From Sipunculus nudus (taxonomy: Eukaryota > Annelida > Sipuncula > Golfingiida > Sipunculidae), in NCBI GenBank assembly GCA_026874595.1, contig CM049316.1, positions 51,715,676 to 51,779,675 on the forward strand: a stretch of 64,000 bases of DNA, written 5' to 3'. A program made the translations under genes and the position numbers. Below the pieces are notes generated by a model, which was not told the DNA's origin, did not search any database, and saw only the letters and a list, made by a program, of their open reading frames with translations. Shown here piece by piece: positions 9,885-22,424 of this stretch (position 1 is the stretch's first letter; the number at the start of each line of letters is the position of its first letter).

Positions 9885-10800
9885 TAAATGGAGCTTGCTT
9901 AAAGCACAGCTTGGACATATAAAAAGCACCTTTAAAGCATATTCAGAGTGTGCTTAAATGTTACTGCAATTGAAATAGCACTTTAAAATTATATTTTACC
10001 TGGAGCACTATAAAAGCACAGAAAAAGCATACTTGGAGCACTTTTGAAGCTCATTTTCAGCACATGGGAAGTATTCATGGAAGCACAGAAAAAGCACACC
10101 TGGAGCACATATGAAGCACAGTTTCAGCACATTAGAAGTATTCATGGAAGCACATAAAAAGCATAACTGGAGCACTTTTGAAGCACAGTTTCAGCACATG
10201 AGAAGTACTCATGGAAGCACAGAAAAAGCATACCTAGAGCACTTTTGAAGTACAGTTTCAGCACATAATCAGCACATCTGAAGCACTCATGGAAGCACAG
10301 AACAAGCACTTTTGGAGCAGTCTGATGCACAGTTTCAGCACATAATCAGCACATCTGAAGCACTCATGGAAGCACAGAACAAGCACTTTTGGAGCACTCT
10401 GATGCACAGTTTCAGCACATAAGAGGCACATCTGAAGCACTCATGGAGGCACAGAACAAGCACTTTTGGAGCACTTATGAAGTACAGTTTGAGCACATAA
10501 GAAGCACATGTGTAGCACTCATGGAAGCACAGAATAAGCACATTTGGAGCACTCAGATGCACAGTTTCAGCACATAAGAGGCACATCTGAAGCACTCATG
10601 GAGGCATAGAATAAGCACATTTGGAGCACTTCTGAAGTACAGTTTCAGCACATAAGAAGCACTATGAAGAAGCAATCATGGAAGCACAGAATAAGCATAA
10701 TTGGAGCACTTCTGAAGTACAGTTTCAGCACATAAAAAGCACAGTTGAAGCACTCATGGAAGCACAGAATCAGCAATTTTGGAACACTCCTGAGGTACAA
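9885..10800. repeat. ~78-bp minisatellite with 13-bp sub-period
   Basis: The word 'catggaagcacag' recurs at about 10288, 10364, 10442, 10520, 10598, 10678 and 10755 (steps 76-80), with shorter earlier units. Inside each unit 'agcac' recurs about every 13 bases. Because 78 is a multiple of three, several frames stay open over 60-90 codons. These are artefacts of periodicity and have no start, splice or composition support as genes. Confidence 0.88.
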
Positions 10801-12605
10801 TTTCATCATATATGAAGCTCATCTGAAGACATACAAGATACAACAAGAATCAACATACCATGAGCACTTAAAAATATGATCTTTAGCATACAAACACATA
10901 CATCTAAAGAAATGGACCAATTGAATGCAAGATATTATCAAGTTTATTCAGAATTATCATCATTTCAGATGATCTCTGGTTTTTTGACAGCTGAATTGTT
11001 ATCTGACTTTTCAGTAGAGCTTATCACCTAGCAAAATACCCAGCATCCTTATTTTTGGCAAGCACATATTTTTTTTTAAACTGCATGCATTTACTGTTGA
11101 ATATTTCAAAGTCTTTAACATATTGAAGCTGTCCCTATTTTATGCACTGTTTATAATCGGAAAGATAATGTTTTGAACAGTGAAGACCATGTCATTTGAA
11201 GCCATATTTGAATTTATGAGTATTCATTCTTTTTATATTTTTAAAGTGTAACAGATTGGGAAATAAGTAATCATATACCTTAATTCTTTAGGTTTCAAGG
11301 CATACTGTAGATTCAGATAATGTCGTTGGCTTAAAATTTCATGGTTTATGAACAAAATGCATATCATTGGGTATTTGAATTTGTGGAAAGACAATGACAA
11401 TTTTAGGAAATCATGGTCATTAACATTTCCACATGCAGGGGAGAAGAGGACATATGTACACAGGTTTAGTACACCGGTGGCTCGACTCGGATGCATATCA
11501 CATGGTGTGCCTGTATCGCGGTTAATCGGGTTAGTGTTGAGCAAACAAGCGACCCAATAGTAAGTTGGAATTGTGTGTGTTTTCCAGAAGGAAAATGCTC
11601 TTTTCCTGCCAAATCTAAATGAAAATATTCAGGCCCCGGTTATAAAAACTTGCTGGCAATATTACAAAGAATGCTGTTATAAACTGTTCTGCTCAGTAAT
11701 AATATTCAGAAGTAATGTATTCCCAAAATGTAGGTTCACTTAATGAAGCAGGTGGTATGAAAAACAAATTTCCCAAGCATTCTGCAATTGGACATAAAAC
11801 TGACAAAGGGAAAGTGTAACTGTACTGAGGTGTCAGATCTCAGAAGCTGAAAGCACAGAAAAGTTGCAATCACCAAACAAGTCGATAAAAACTCAAACCA
11901 AACTTTGTACTAAATTTTAACATGGCAGCACAGACTAATACATGTAGTGAATATTTCTAACAATACATGCAGGTACTACAGGAATCTACATATGTAAATA
12001 ATGTCAGCAAATGAAAGTATTTTGTTGACATAAGCACATTATGCAAAGTGAATTTTAATGGCAATTCTTTGGCAAGGAACTAGTTCTATATTACAAAGAA
12101 AGCATCACAACAAAGGGCAGTGATATTTAACTGACACGTGTTGGTTCTTTCATATGAGCATACAGCCTAAAGTCTGCACCATCACCATATCACAAAAATA
12201 ATCTGCAAAAGATATCTACATGAGTATTGATTATTTCATGCATTTATCACCATATTACAAAGGCAGCATATATATAACAACATCTTGCGCACCTTCTTAA
12301 TGTGTGTTGAATGTGTTTTCATGCCATTATAATGTCTGAAAGCCATCACTTCATGGCAAAAGAAGCTTAGAATCTATACAATAAACAAGTGTGACCTTCT
12401 ACATAAGTGAGTATCTTGTCATGCAAGCATGTAGTCTAAATAAATTATAAATAAAAGTCTTTCCTTTGAAACAGACATGGTGTTCAAATACATGTAACTA
12501 GTACATGTAAATTAAATTTCAGCTGAACTTTTTTATTTTCTTAATTGCATTAATAAAGATTTGAATGTTAAGTTGATGGTAAAATTTAATATCATGTTTG
12601 AAGAT
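10801..12605. other. AT-rich unique sequence, no gene recognised
   Basis: No family, splice structure or repeat array is recognised. A patch at 11440-11550 is richer in GC and open on both strands for 70-100 codons, but neither peptide is recognised. Confidence 0.4.
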
Positions 12606-12617
12606 TTAAAAAAAAAT

Positions 12618-12618
12618 A

Positions 12619-12672
<54 letters not shown>
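12618..12672. repeat. (TA)n microsatellite
   Basis: Uninterrupted TA alternation of about 55 bases. Confidence 0.95.
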
Positions 12673-12678
<6 letters not shown>

Positions 12679-12823
12679 CAGCACAGTTGGTTTATGCATT
12701 TGATATTTCCCAATTGCACTAACAGAGGTTCATGAAAGCTGATCATAAAATCTAATTACATGTATGTAGGGTTAAAACATTCTAATGATTATTGTTTACG
12801 GACATATCAAGTTCTATCCTTAT

Positions 12824-14180
12824 TGTATCCGCCAAAACGAAGTTTTGCAGATACTATGTTTTTGAATGGGTTCCACCGCCGCTGCCGCTGTATTCGTTTC
12901 CGGAGAACTCCTCTGAGACTACTGGACTGATTTTTCCGAAACTTTCACCAATTATTGGGTCACATGTGAACTTGTTTGTACCTAATCAATTTGCGTTGAC
13001 CTCTGACCTTTCCTCTCTGCCCAGTGTCCATTTGTGCGTCTGTTTCCACACATAAACCCACATATCTTGGGAACCTTTGACCAGTCAGAAAAAAATTTTT
13101 GTACAAATGTAGCCCTTGGATAGCTTTATGACATACACAAAAAATGGTGGCATGACCTGCAACCATGTTTGCACAGTGTCCATCTGTTTGTCTGCCTTGG
13201 GTTAAAATCACTCGCATCTCTGCAGTGGTTTGACTAATTCACCCGAAATTCGGCATGCATATACATCCTGGATAGCTTTCTTGATTTTATGACAGGTGGC
13301 GCCACCTACATTCACATTTACGCTGCAGACATCCATGCTTATATCTCGTGAACCGTTTGACTGATTGGGCCAAAATTTTGCATGTGTATAGATCTCACAT
13401 AGCTCTTTATTTTACGCAAAACTAGTGGTGCCACCTGCAACCATTTTTGCACAGCGTCCATCTGTTTGTCTGCCGTGGTATAAAATCACTTATATCTCGG
13501 TGATGGTTTGACATATCTGCTTAAAATTTTGCGTGTTTATACATCCTGGACAGCTTTCTTGATTTTATGACAGGTGGCGCCACCTACATTCTAGATTACA
13601 GTGCAGACATCCAAGCTCATATCTCGGGAACCGTTTGACCGATTGGGCCAAAATTTTGCATGTGTTTAGATCTCACATAGCTCTTTATCATACACAAAAC
13701 TGGAGGGACCACCTGCAACCATTTTTGCACAGCTTCCGTCTGTTTGTCTGCTGTGGGCTAAAATCATTTAATATCTCAGTAGAGGTTTGACTTATCTGCC
13801 TAAAATTTTGCGTGTTTATACACCTTAAATAGCTTTCTGGATTTTTTTTGGCAGGTGGCGCCACCTACATTTATGTTAATGCTGCAGACATTCAGGCTTA
13901 TATCTTAGGACTGGTTGGACATATCCCCCTGAAATTCTGCATATGTATAGATCACATAGCTCTTAATCATACATAAAATTGGTGGTGCCACCTACCACCA
14001 TTTTTGCACAAGTCCTTCGGATTGTCTGCTGTGGGATTAAGTCACTCATATACATGTAGTGGTTTGACTTATCTGCCTAACATTTTGCATATGTATACAA
14101 CTTGGACAGCTTTCTGCATTTTGTGGTAGGTGGCGCAACCTACATACCCATTTCGGCTGCAGACATCAATGCATCTCACT
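12824..14180 (+). mobile_element. family B-like element, 3' end not found
   Basis: It starts TGTATCCGCCAAAAC-gaa-GTTTTGCAGATAC, a fold-back start like the family B element at 5356, followed by the shared 'ccgccgctgccgc'. Inside is a ~280-bp tandem array: 'caggtggcgccacctaca' at about 13291, 13570, 13851 and, degenerate, 14127. The 3' hairpin end seen in family B is not found, so the copy is probably truncated. Confidence 0.55.
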
Positions 14181-14655
14181 CTATTTCCCCTTGCCACTCA
14201 ATCCATGCCTCACTTCACCCATTCCACCCTGATTTTGGTTGATACACGTAGTCGCTTGTCGACTACCCGTATTCTACTTTTATTGCAGATTTCGACAAAG
14301 TTTTTGCAACCATCACCTCTTCAAAGCAATTACATTTGTAAGCATGCAAATGAAGGAAAATTCAAAGGAAGAATATTGCAACAAAAACTGTTATACAATT
14401 CAAGCATCCGAATGCATGACAAAGCAGACAAACCTAAGCCATCAAAGGACACTTTCATTTGAATACAATCACAATGTATGCGACTGCTGTGCAAAACCCG
14501 ACAAATAATATTTGCTGTACATGTGCTAGTAAACGAAAGAAAATTTAGGACAATTTCAATATATACAAAACAAGGTTTCATTCACAGATTCATTTTACAG
14601 ACTTTAAACCCTTATGAACGAATTTATCGACTGCAAAGCTATCCAGATTCCTCGA
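14181..14655. other. no gene recognised
   Basis: Overlapping short open frames on both strands show no recognisable family. The 3' part may be the decayed start of the retrotransposon that follows. Confidence 0.3.
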
Positions 14656-14659
14656 CCCA

Positions 14660-15925
14660 GCGACACCCTTTGGATCGTCATCGACGGTTCTGTCGCTAAC
14701 AGAGACCTCGCTGACACATTCTACGTACGTTGCGAGGACAGACTTTTGTTAGCTGGTTTCGTTAACGCCAAGCTGCAAACACCAGATTAACTGGCTCCCA
14801 TGTGAAACAGAGGCATTGAGCAGAAGTGCGGACTTTGCCCCTTTCTTTATTCAGTCGAACCACACCACGCAGGTATAACTGATAGTCAGCCATGTGTACA
14901 AGCTTATGACAAGCTATTGCTTGGAGAATTCTCATCCAGCTCGAGAGTCGCTACATTCTTGACAATAGTGAGCCGTTACCATGCACACATTAGATATATA
15001 GATGGCGTTGCCAACCTGCCTTTGGATTACAGCAGCCGCCAACCCGTGAATGTGACAATGCTGTTTGCTAAATTTGCAAATTTATTGCTGACACCGAAGA
15101 AGCTGTCATTCGCAGCATCTCCTTAGAGGAAGTTACCAGTGGCGTTGTCAAAATGCTTTTCGACAACCGCGTTGCCTGACACGCCACCTAGCCAGAGTGC
15201 CCTGACCTTCGGCGCACACATTCTCATTTGTCCCAAGGTACACGCCCTTCCAGAAATTCTGACTAAGATTAAGGATGTCAAAAGGAATCTGCAATCCGTC
15301 ACTATTTTAAGAGATGAAGTCCTAGGTGTAAACGAGACCCAGCCATTCAAGCCATCCTCAGAACGCATCGTCGTTCCTCGATCGGTTCTTGATAGTTTCT
15401 TAACAGCTCTTCACATCAGATTCAACCACCCACAAAAAAAATCAGCTAAAGCGCATCTTCAGTAGATACTTCTATGCCTTAGATACTGACAGAGCGTTAG
15501 AAGTCACCATATTCACATGCCATCAGTGCGAGGCTGTGAAATCCATCCCTACTCACTTCCGCCCTCCGACTATGGGCCCACCTCCAGCTGTAGTGGGTTC
15601 ATCCTTCGCAGCAGACATTATGCGACGCTACCACCAATTCATCCTGCTCCTCCGAGAAACTGTATTATCCTACATCGTTGCGTCATTTGTTGACGAAGAG
15701 TGCCAAGATTAGCTTCGAGACGCACTGCTCTCTTTATCAGCCAATGTCAAACTGATCGGAGATTCCCCTGCCACAATTCGCGTAGATCCAGCCCCAGGCT
15801 TTGACGCATTAACTAATAACCCGACGCCCAAAGCCAAGGCGTACAATTATCCAACAGCCAGGCAAAGAATCCGAACAAAAACCCTGTTTCTAAAAGCGCC
15901 GTGAGAGAGCTCAGTAGATAAATGT
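14660..15925 (+). pseudogene. decayed LTR-retrotransposon pol: RNase H to integrase
   Basis: The plus strand, with several frame changes, reads as an RNase H start (FVxGSVANRD-like, about 14675). It goes on to an RNase H tail with 'HAHIRYIDGVANLP' (14980-15020), the usual 'I.G..N..AD..SR' pattern. A zinc-binding integrase module follows, with LHIRFNHP (15405) and CHQC (15518), then an integrase core start with ADIMRRYHQF (15610) and a late DPAPGF block (15790). Frameshifts and stops break every domain. The order RNase H then integrase fits Ty3/Gypsy (or BEL) elements. No LTRs were found. It is unrelated in sequence to the GMR1-like element at 53-58 kb. Confidence 0.7.
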
Positions 15926-15989
15926 ATCAGATCTGCCTAGACACTGGAACCATCTCTGGTGTTACCTTAGCCCTGGCAATTGGTAACAT

Positions 15990-16470
15990 GAACATGAAAA
16001 TGGTATGTTGGGGAGGGCCATGTGCAGCGCCCCCTAGCGGCCGTATTCGGAAAATGAAAAATTCTTTTCGAGCTATTTGTGTAAGACATAACACGTACCA
16101 GTTTCAAAAGGTATTCCTTCAAAACTGTGGCCTGTAGAATGCTATATGTAAGACACAAGAATCAGCAAGCAGACGAATTTCAGGACAACTGACAAACAGA
16201 GAGACACACTAACAAAGTAACACAAGATTTAGACCAGATGGCTTGCCTAGGTTATGAAGTAGACCCAGAGGCAGAAACCAAGCTATAGTTTCTGTAACTG
16301 AGTTTATAGTTTTGGAGATATGTCCAAAAAATGATATGTTCGGGAGGTTCAAGTGCCCCCTAGCGGCCATATCCGGAAAATGAAAAATTTGTCTCCAGAT
16401 ATTAATGTCAGACATAAGATATATCAGTTTCAAAATGATTCCTGCATGATTGTGGACTCTAGTCTATCAC
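15990..16470. repeat. two ~330-bp repeat units with 'cccctagcggcc'
   Basis: 'gccccctagcggccgtattcgg' (16029) and 'gccccctagcggccatatccgg' (16354), each followed by 'aaaatgaaaaatt' and 'agacataa', mark two diverged direct copies. Not coding. Confidence 0.55.
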
Positions 16471-16920
16471 TAAGTGATATCTCGAAACATCTCGTTTAAC
16501 GAGATATTGTACGAGATATTGCGAGACTTTTAATATAATCAAATAACACTAATTGAATGCTACCTGATGCAAAAAACTACGCCTCTCTAGTTTTTAAACT
16601 GACAAAGTTAGAAAAATAAGACCATTTATTTTTGAATATCATGACTTTTCCCCGAAAATACGTATCCATGGTTACGGCCAATTTGAGTCCGCTACACACA
16701 ATAAGAAAGGCCTTGGAATGATGATTAAAATGAGCTACAGTTGAAGTAGATGCGACTAATGGTGACAAAGATATGAAGAAAAAACCGTTTTGCAAACTTT
16801 TGATGACCTTGACCTTTGACCTATATTGACCAAAAACAATAGGCTTCTGTCATTTTAAATTTCCCATCAACTATGTACGTTTGAAAGCGATTGCTGCAAA
16901 TTTTGGATCTGTAGAGAGGG

Positions 16921-17080
16921 AACAGACAAACAGACAGATAGACAGCTAGACAGACAAACAGACATCCGCGACTGACCAACCAGCTTGCCGAAATCGGAGA
17001 TTTCCGGCAAGCAACAAACAGACATCCGCGACTTACCAACCTGCATGCCGAAATCGGAGAGATCCGGCAAGCAATAAAAT
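16921..17080. repeat. (GACA)n run and 60-bp duplicate with hairpin
   Basis: A GACA/CAGA run (16921-16965) is followed by two tandem copies of 'aaacagacatccgcgact', each ending in a fold-back in which TTGCCGAAATC faces GATTTCCGGCAA (best in the first copy). Confidence 0.7.
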
Positions 17081-18213
17081 AGGACTGCTTGTTTAGGTTT
17101 TTGGCGTCCGTTTCTGGGATTTTCAATCCTGTGATAAGCGGCAAATGGCATCATCTACGAAAATGTGTCGGCTTGTTTATATTAGCGGTAGGTGAATATG
17201 ATGTTCAAGTATCTTTCTTATGTAATAAGTTGGCGTTAAGATGATGAATACACTGAATATATAGCTTGGATTAGTAATCATTTAATTCATAATTTTACAA
17301 TTTGCATTTGGGCTCTTTTGCTTCCGAGGACCAGCCAAACGTGCTGCGATGTCAAGCGAAAGTGTCAAAATCAAGGGATCGTAAGACGTGACACAACTGG
17401 AACATAGGGGGCGCTTTTTACGACATAAAAATATTTGAATAAAATTAACTTTGAGAGCGCCCGTGACGCTTATTTCGTCAGATACGGCACATGTATTCTC
17501 TGTTGATCCGAGTCAGCAGCCGTCATATTCATGTAAAATGTGCATCAATCTCTATCTGACAATTTCTATTTCTTGTTGGTCACATTGTCATGTTTTCGCT
17601 GCCTTTCTACATGATAACTTACAATTTCATTTTGTCAGTGCTGCTTATTCTCATTTTGATGGGTTTTTGTAACAATATTTTACTGACACCATTTGGTAAA
17701 ACTAGTCATGCAGTCATGAGAGTTGCATGGTGTAGTAATATGCTCATAGGTTATGTCATACTAAGAGAATAGTGTATGCCATATGTGTAGGTCACACTTA
17801 CTATGCATAGATTTAAGAATTGTGAATTACAATTTACAGTCATTAAACATAAATGGCATCAGCCAATATATTTATGGGTCATGAAACTGTGACATTGCCC
17901 ATGCTTGGAAGATGAAACAGCAGTATCCGCAGGAATGTGATGGTGGTCAGCATCACATGTAGAAGTTCAATCAATAGAAAGAGTACAACTGAATATATTA
18001 CCAAATATCAAGAGTCCTTTAAGTAAATGTTCAATTACTTATTTAAAAAAAAAAATCAAACTAATTTGTTTTTTTTTCTGTATTCTCCAATTTTATAAAA
18101 TAACCAGTATAAACTTACACTGAGCATTGTGACCCTTGGTCCTTTGTCTTTCAGTCATATATAATACAAATTTCTAATAAAACAGACCTCATTGTGTAAT
18201 GAAATAATTCCAG
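17081..18213. other. no gene seen; ends as GMPR intron
   Basis: AT-rich sequence. The last 40 bases before 18214 form a typical intron end (pyrimidine-rich, TTCCAG). No earlier GMPR exon was found upstream in the window. Confidence 0.45.
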
Positions 18214-18412
18214 GGCATCTGAAGGCAAGACTGTGGAACTGGAGTACCGTGGCCCAGTGGAAGCCACCATTCTTGACATCCTTGGTGGACTGCGCTCTAC
18301 CTGCACTTATGTGGGGGCAGCTAAACTCAAGGAACTGAGCAGGAGAACAACATTCATCAGAGTCACACAGCAGCTCAATGAAATCTATGCTCCATTTAAC
18401 AAAGGCAACTAG
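18214..18412 (+). CDS. GMPR: GMP reductase, terminal coding exon
   Basis: After an acceptor ATTCCAG, the exon encodes the last ~65 residues of GMP reductase and ends with TAG. Seen directly: [13 protein letters not shown], then [20 protein letters not shown], then [13 protein letters not shown]. This is the near-invariant C-terminal part of animal GMPR1/GMPR2. The exon begins in codon phase 2, consistent with the usual YR|ASEGK junction. The enzyme is cytosolic and uses NADPH to deaminate GMP to IMP in purine salvage. The final residues ([11 protein letters not shown]) differ from vertebrates, as expected. The frame is intact, so this looks like a living gene whose earlier exons lie upstream, probably outside the window. 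GMPR1 and GMPR2 cannot be distinguished. Confidence 0.88.
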
Positions 18413-19179
18413 TGAACTACAGCATTAAAATCCTTTAATATGACTGGGAAGAAAAACACGCTATCATTATGATCTTTTTTTTCTTCTCTCAGAGAAAGAT
18501 CGTGTTGAGTTCTGGAAAGATTTATTTGGTCTGAATGGCTTTATGTGCATTAACCAGATTTTTCTGTAAAATGAAGTAAGTTTATATATTTACTTTCAAA
18601 ATGATCTCCAAGTTATTTAACATGTAAAAAGTAAAGTTCATTTTGTGTATGATTATGCCATGACATTACTTTTACAAATGTTGAAACAAATCTCTGATTT
18701 GCATAAACTTCTTAACATTAAAGTCAGGTGTTTTCAGGGAGAATTTTTAAATAACAGAAAATGAGTGTTCTTTTTTTGATGTGTATGATTTTTAGGCATA
18801 ACATTAAACCACTTTTTTACTTTACTTTAGCTTTTCAACTTTATCAACCTTATGCATAAAAAGTGATGGTGATTAATGATAAGGAAAATATATATCGTCA
18901 GTAATGATCAGGAAAATATATTTTTCAAAGTCATTATTGCATTATTTGCCAAACCATTCATCATTTACTACTGGTGTCCAATTATGGTTAATAATGATCA
19001 GTTGTTAAACAGTATTATTAGTAAATTTAATAATGATATTAATAAAGATAATGATATTATCATATTACATTTTCTTTGTTTTTGAAATACAATAAGGCGT
19101 TGTGTAAGGGCTGGCGTGTTCGAACCCCCACCCGCTGGATCTATTAACTCGGAAAGTGTGAATATTATTCAGTACTCAT
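18413..19179 (+). other. GMPR 3' UTR/flank, no other gene
   Basis: AT-rich. A 3' UTR is expected here but I cannot place the poly(A) site; AT-rich hexamers are too common to choose one. Confidence 0.4.
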
Positions 19180-19982
19180 TGTTACGGAACCTAATATAAA
19201 CAGATCACGTATGCGTGATGAACACACATTTTGTAATGGAGATAAAAACAAATCAGATTCTGTAACACTAGGCAGCGTGAAACGTCTAGGGGAATGAATA
19301 AAGAAGTCAGTGGTTTTTTGTTAACAAATAACTATAATTTATTCTTAAAACAACCCTAACAATACAATACACTAAATCAATACAATTTTACAGTAAAACA
19401 GCGGTATAACAACAAATAAATACAATCACATAGAAAAATTATGTGCACAGTACCTGGATACCAACACCATCACAACGATAAGTCCTTTAAATATAAACTC
19501 TCGGAGAATGACAGTCCAGTGTAAAGCTCTTGCAACAATCCAGAAAGTAAACTGAAGTCCAAATGCATAAAATCCAGGAGAAAGCCTTTGAAAATGTATA
19601 ATTGCCGCATTCGTCGGATAAGGTCCTAGAATCTGACACACGCTTCTGCGTCCGCTGGAACCTTCTCTGCTCTCTGCCCTCTCTCTGCCTCCTGCTTAAA
19701 CACAGCCCCTTTATATACCTTCACACCTCAAGCCAAGAATTTTTCACTTCTCGAACAGTCTATAAGGACCCTACTCAACAATAAACACGCGTTTCAGGAA
19801 TTCTCTTGAAAACATCGCCGTGCCTCTATACACCATGGTGTACACGTGATCTCGCCCCAAGCCAGCACGACAACAAGAGTTCAACCAGTACGGATTAAAC
19901 ATAGAATGTAATACGCGGCCAGACACGACTGCCACAACAGGAGTTACGCCCGTGTCACATAATAAAAAGAGCACCTGTAACA
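19180..19982 (-). mobile_element. solo LTR of the GMR1-like family
   Basis: It begins TGTTACGGAACCTAAT and ends CACCTGTAACA, flanked by TCAT (19176-19179) and TCAT (19983-19986), a 4-bp duplication. It matches the LTR at 53328-54071 over 'caacagatcac', 'gataaaacaaaatcagattc', 'gtaacactaggcag' and 'gaataaagaagtcagtgg'. No internal sequence lies on either side, so LTR-LTR recombination probably removed it. Orientation follows the 53-58 kb element. Confidence 0.85.
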
Positions 19983-20324
19983 TCATACATATACTCAGGG
20001 TTCCCGCGGGTCTTGGAAACCTAGAAAGTCCTGGATTTAAAAAAAAAACGGGCATAGAATGTCAAGGATAGTCAGGGAATCTGATGCCTTTTCTGGAAAA
20101 TTTTAAAAATTAGTTGAAAATATTTACGATGGCACCTGTCTTATTTATATTGGAGGTGGCAGTTCTAAGCATATGCCAAATAGATTTGGGATTGTGCAGG
20201 ACTTATGGCTGAAAATGGGTTACGTGTTTGAACAGATTGGTTACATGGAGAAAACTAGTCATTGCCGAGGCCTCATTCCTACAGGGCACCAGTCTACAGC
20301 GGGAAATTACTCACCGTGGTACGC

Positions 20325-21050
20325 TCTTTACACAGCGCTTTACCTATAGGGCTACTTCCTATATTGTAAGGCGCTGTTTGTTATGACCTCGTATCCTGCT
20401 TTGCAACACCAGAGGGGAGCACTGTATTTTTGTCCAATCAGATGAAACTTTGTGCTGGAAGACAAAGCCAAGCGAGGAATACACGGAGCCAATCATATTC
20501 ATTTCTTTTTGAGTGTCAGCTCATCCCCCAGCGTAACCGTCTAAACAGGCCACAGGCTCAGAGAGAATTGCCCCCGACGTGATTTGCTTAGGGCCTTGGG
20601 CACATAGGATGCTCGGCCGGTGAGCTGAAATTCAAACGAAACGTACCAACAAAGGCTGCGTGCACACCTCGCTGGCTGGTTTCAGTTCTGCAGACAACAG
20701 ATACATGGCTTCGCTAACACAGTCATAATGTCATAATCGAATCGGTCGATGATGCGAGAATGCAGAGGGAGCAATTTAAATTCGACCGGAAACTCATCAA
20801 ACGGCGCTTGAAGCGCGGCAATGGGCGGAGCCAGGATGCTTGTCGAGTGTTTGTTTATTGGCATCTGATTGGCTGCTTGTCACATCGTACGCACGTTTAT
20901 TTCAGTGGACAACAAACCGCCATCTGGTGTCTAAATATATCATAAACGGTCAAAGCTGGCAGCGTGAAAATCAGTTGCTTCTTTAGAAGCGCACGATTTC
21001 CGCTGCCTCGGGAGCGTATCACCGTGGTGGCTTTTGGAAGTGTGTTTTTA
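20325..21050 (+). promoter_or_regulatory. GC-rich promoter-like block, copy 1
   Basis: Paralogous to 35395-36290: both share 'gctctttacacagcgctttacctatag', 'ccaatcagatga', 'cacacctcgctggctggttt', 'cgaatcggtcgatgatgcga' and 'agcttctttagaagcgca'. Promoter-type signals visible here include CCAAT on the plus strand, ATTGG, and a GC box GGGCGG near 20823. It lies just upstream of a possible first coding exon. It could be a duplicated host promoter or the terminal repeat of a large element. Confidence 0.45.
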
Positions 21051-21107
21051 CTCAATGTGCATGTTTCAACTAATGATCAGCCTTGTGGCTCGCCAGTTTC
21101 GGGCTCT

Positions 21108-21173
21108 ATGCCTAAACATTACACTGTAACTCGTTATATCAATGCCGGTGATCCAAAACAAGTTCCTGTGGTC
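21108..21173 (+). CDS. possible first coding exon of an unrecognised gene
   Basis: An ATG at 21108 opens 22 codons reading MPKHYTVTRYINAGDPKQVP and two valines, ending at a strong donor GTC|GTAAGT. It sits 60-100 bases after the promoter-like block. I do not recognise the peptide and found no second exon. Copy 2 of the block has no equivalent. An in-frame upstream ATG at about 20964 is also possible. It may equally be the 5' part of a retroelement gene. Confidence 0.3.
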
Positions 21174-21519
21174 GTAAGTACTTTCGTATCTGGCATTTCC
21201 AGAAAATAAATATGTCTATATGGTGTTTGGTATTTCACAGCATTTTAATGTTTCTCATTCAAATAAAACTAAGACGTCTGTCAGAAATTATTCCGCGTTT
21301 ATAATTTTACTGTTGATTGCACCTTCTGCCGTGGCACACCATATTATACATTAAATCCCGATTTAAGTATAACCAGAGGCCTTGGCTAAGAGACCTTGCT
21401 AGTCCTACTTTTCATGGCATCTGTTCAGGAAAAAAAACTATTCCCTTTTTAACGAACGTGTGAGCTTATGCGATGGTGCGGCCGCGTCCGTCCACCGAAC
21501 GTAAACCTATATGTTGTCT

Positions 21520-22380
21520 CAAAAACCGTTAGAACTAGCAGCACCAAATTTTATTTTATAAAAATCAGTCATCTAAAAAACGGATTTTGCTTTTTTTTGC
21601 TATCTGCATTTACTTAGATTTTATAGAGAAAAAGCTAAACAAACTTCAAACTCTCCGAAACTGTTTGGTCAAATTTCATAGAAATAATCTCAGGAACAAT
21701 TTCAGGTTTGTTCAAATTGTTCTGGTTCGGTGATTTTTGGCCGAGTTACAGGAAGCTGAACTAAGTCATTTCGCCAAAAAAGCATTCTTAAATTACAATA
21801 ACAGAAACGGCTGGAGCTATCATCATCAGTTGTATGCAAAAGTTGGTCACGTGAGTCATATTGGAAATTGAGTTATTGGTTGCGCCACCTGCATCAATCT
21901 TTTTTTTGTACGGGGGTAATCGGTCATCAGGACATTAATCCATAATTTCTCAGGAACAGCAGGAGGTACCATCCCCAGATTTTACGCAAAAATCAATCAT
22001 ATATCGAATGTTGTGGCATTAAGCTTTTGTGGCGCGACCTGCACTGACTTACATTTTAAGGTAAAAAAGCTTGAACACCTTTGAAAATCTTCGACGAAAT
22101 CATTCAGCAAAAATGTTCGATATTTCACGTAAATGATCCCAGAGATAAGCTCTCGTTTGTTTAAATGGTTTGGGTTCATTGAACTTTGGCCGAGTAACAG
22201 GAATTTGAACTTCGTCATTTGGCCAGATAAACATACTAACATAACAATCTCAGAAAGGACAGGAGCTAGCATCACCAAGTTTTGTGCGAATGTTGGTCAC
22301 ATGACTCATATTTGAAATTAGGGTTTTTGTCGCACCACCTACACCAACCTCGTAATTTTAGCCTCTTTCAGCTTAAAAAA
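21520..22380. repeat. two diverged ~430-bp tandem units
   Basis: 'ggagctatcatcatcagtt...ttggtcacgtgagtcatat' (about 21810-21870) and 'ggagctagcatcaccaag...ttggtcacatgactcatat' (about 22260-22315), each followed by 'gcgccacctgca' or 'gcaccacctaca'. Non-coding, family A/B-array type. Confidence 0.5.
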
Positions 22381-22424
22381 GTTTTATGATGAATCCGTCA
22401 AGCTGAATGTTCAATTTTTAGCTC

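Noticed and set aside
10142-10595. Long open frames on both strands in the 78-bp repeat
   Set aside because: Unit length is a multiple of three, so frames stay open by periodicity. There is no start context, splice sites or known family.
11233-11560. Overlapping 103- and 70-codon frames on opposite strands
   Set aside because: Neither peptide is recognised and no splice or codon signal favours either; left as uncharacterised.
1-18213. Linking the possible exon at 13-73 to GMPR
   Set aside because: Splice phase fits but the residues do not match the exon preceding ASEGK in GMP reductase.
19105-19125. 'gtgttcgaacccccac', resembling a tRNA B box
   Set aside because: No A box or cloverleaf at tRNA spacing; isolated match.
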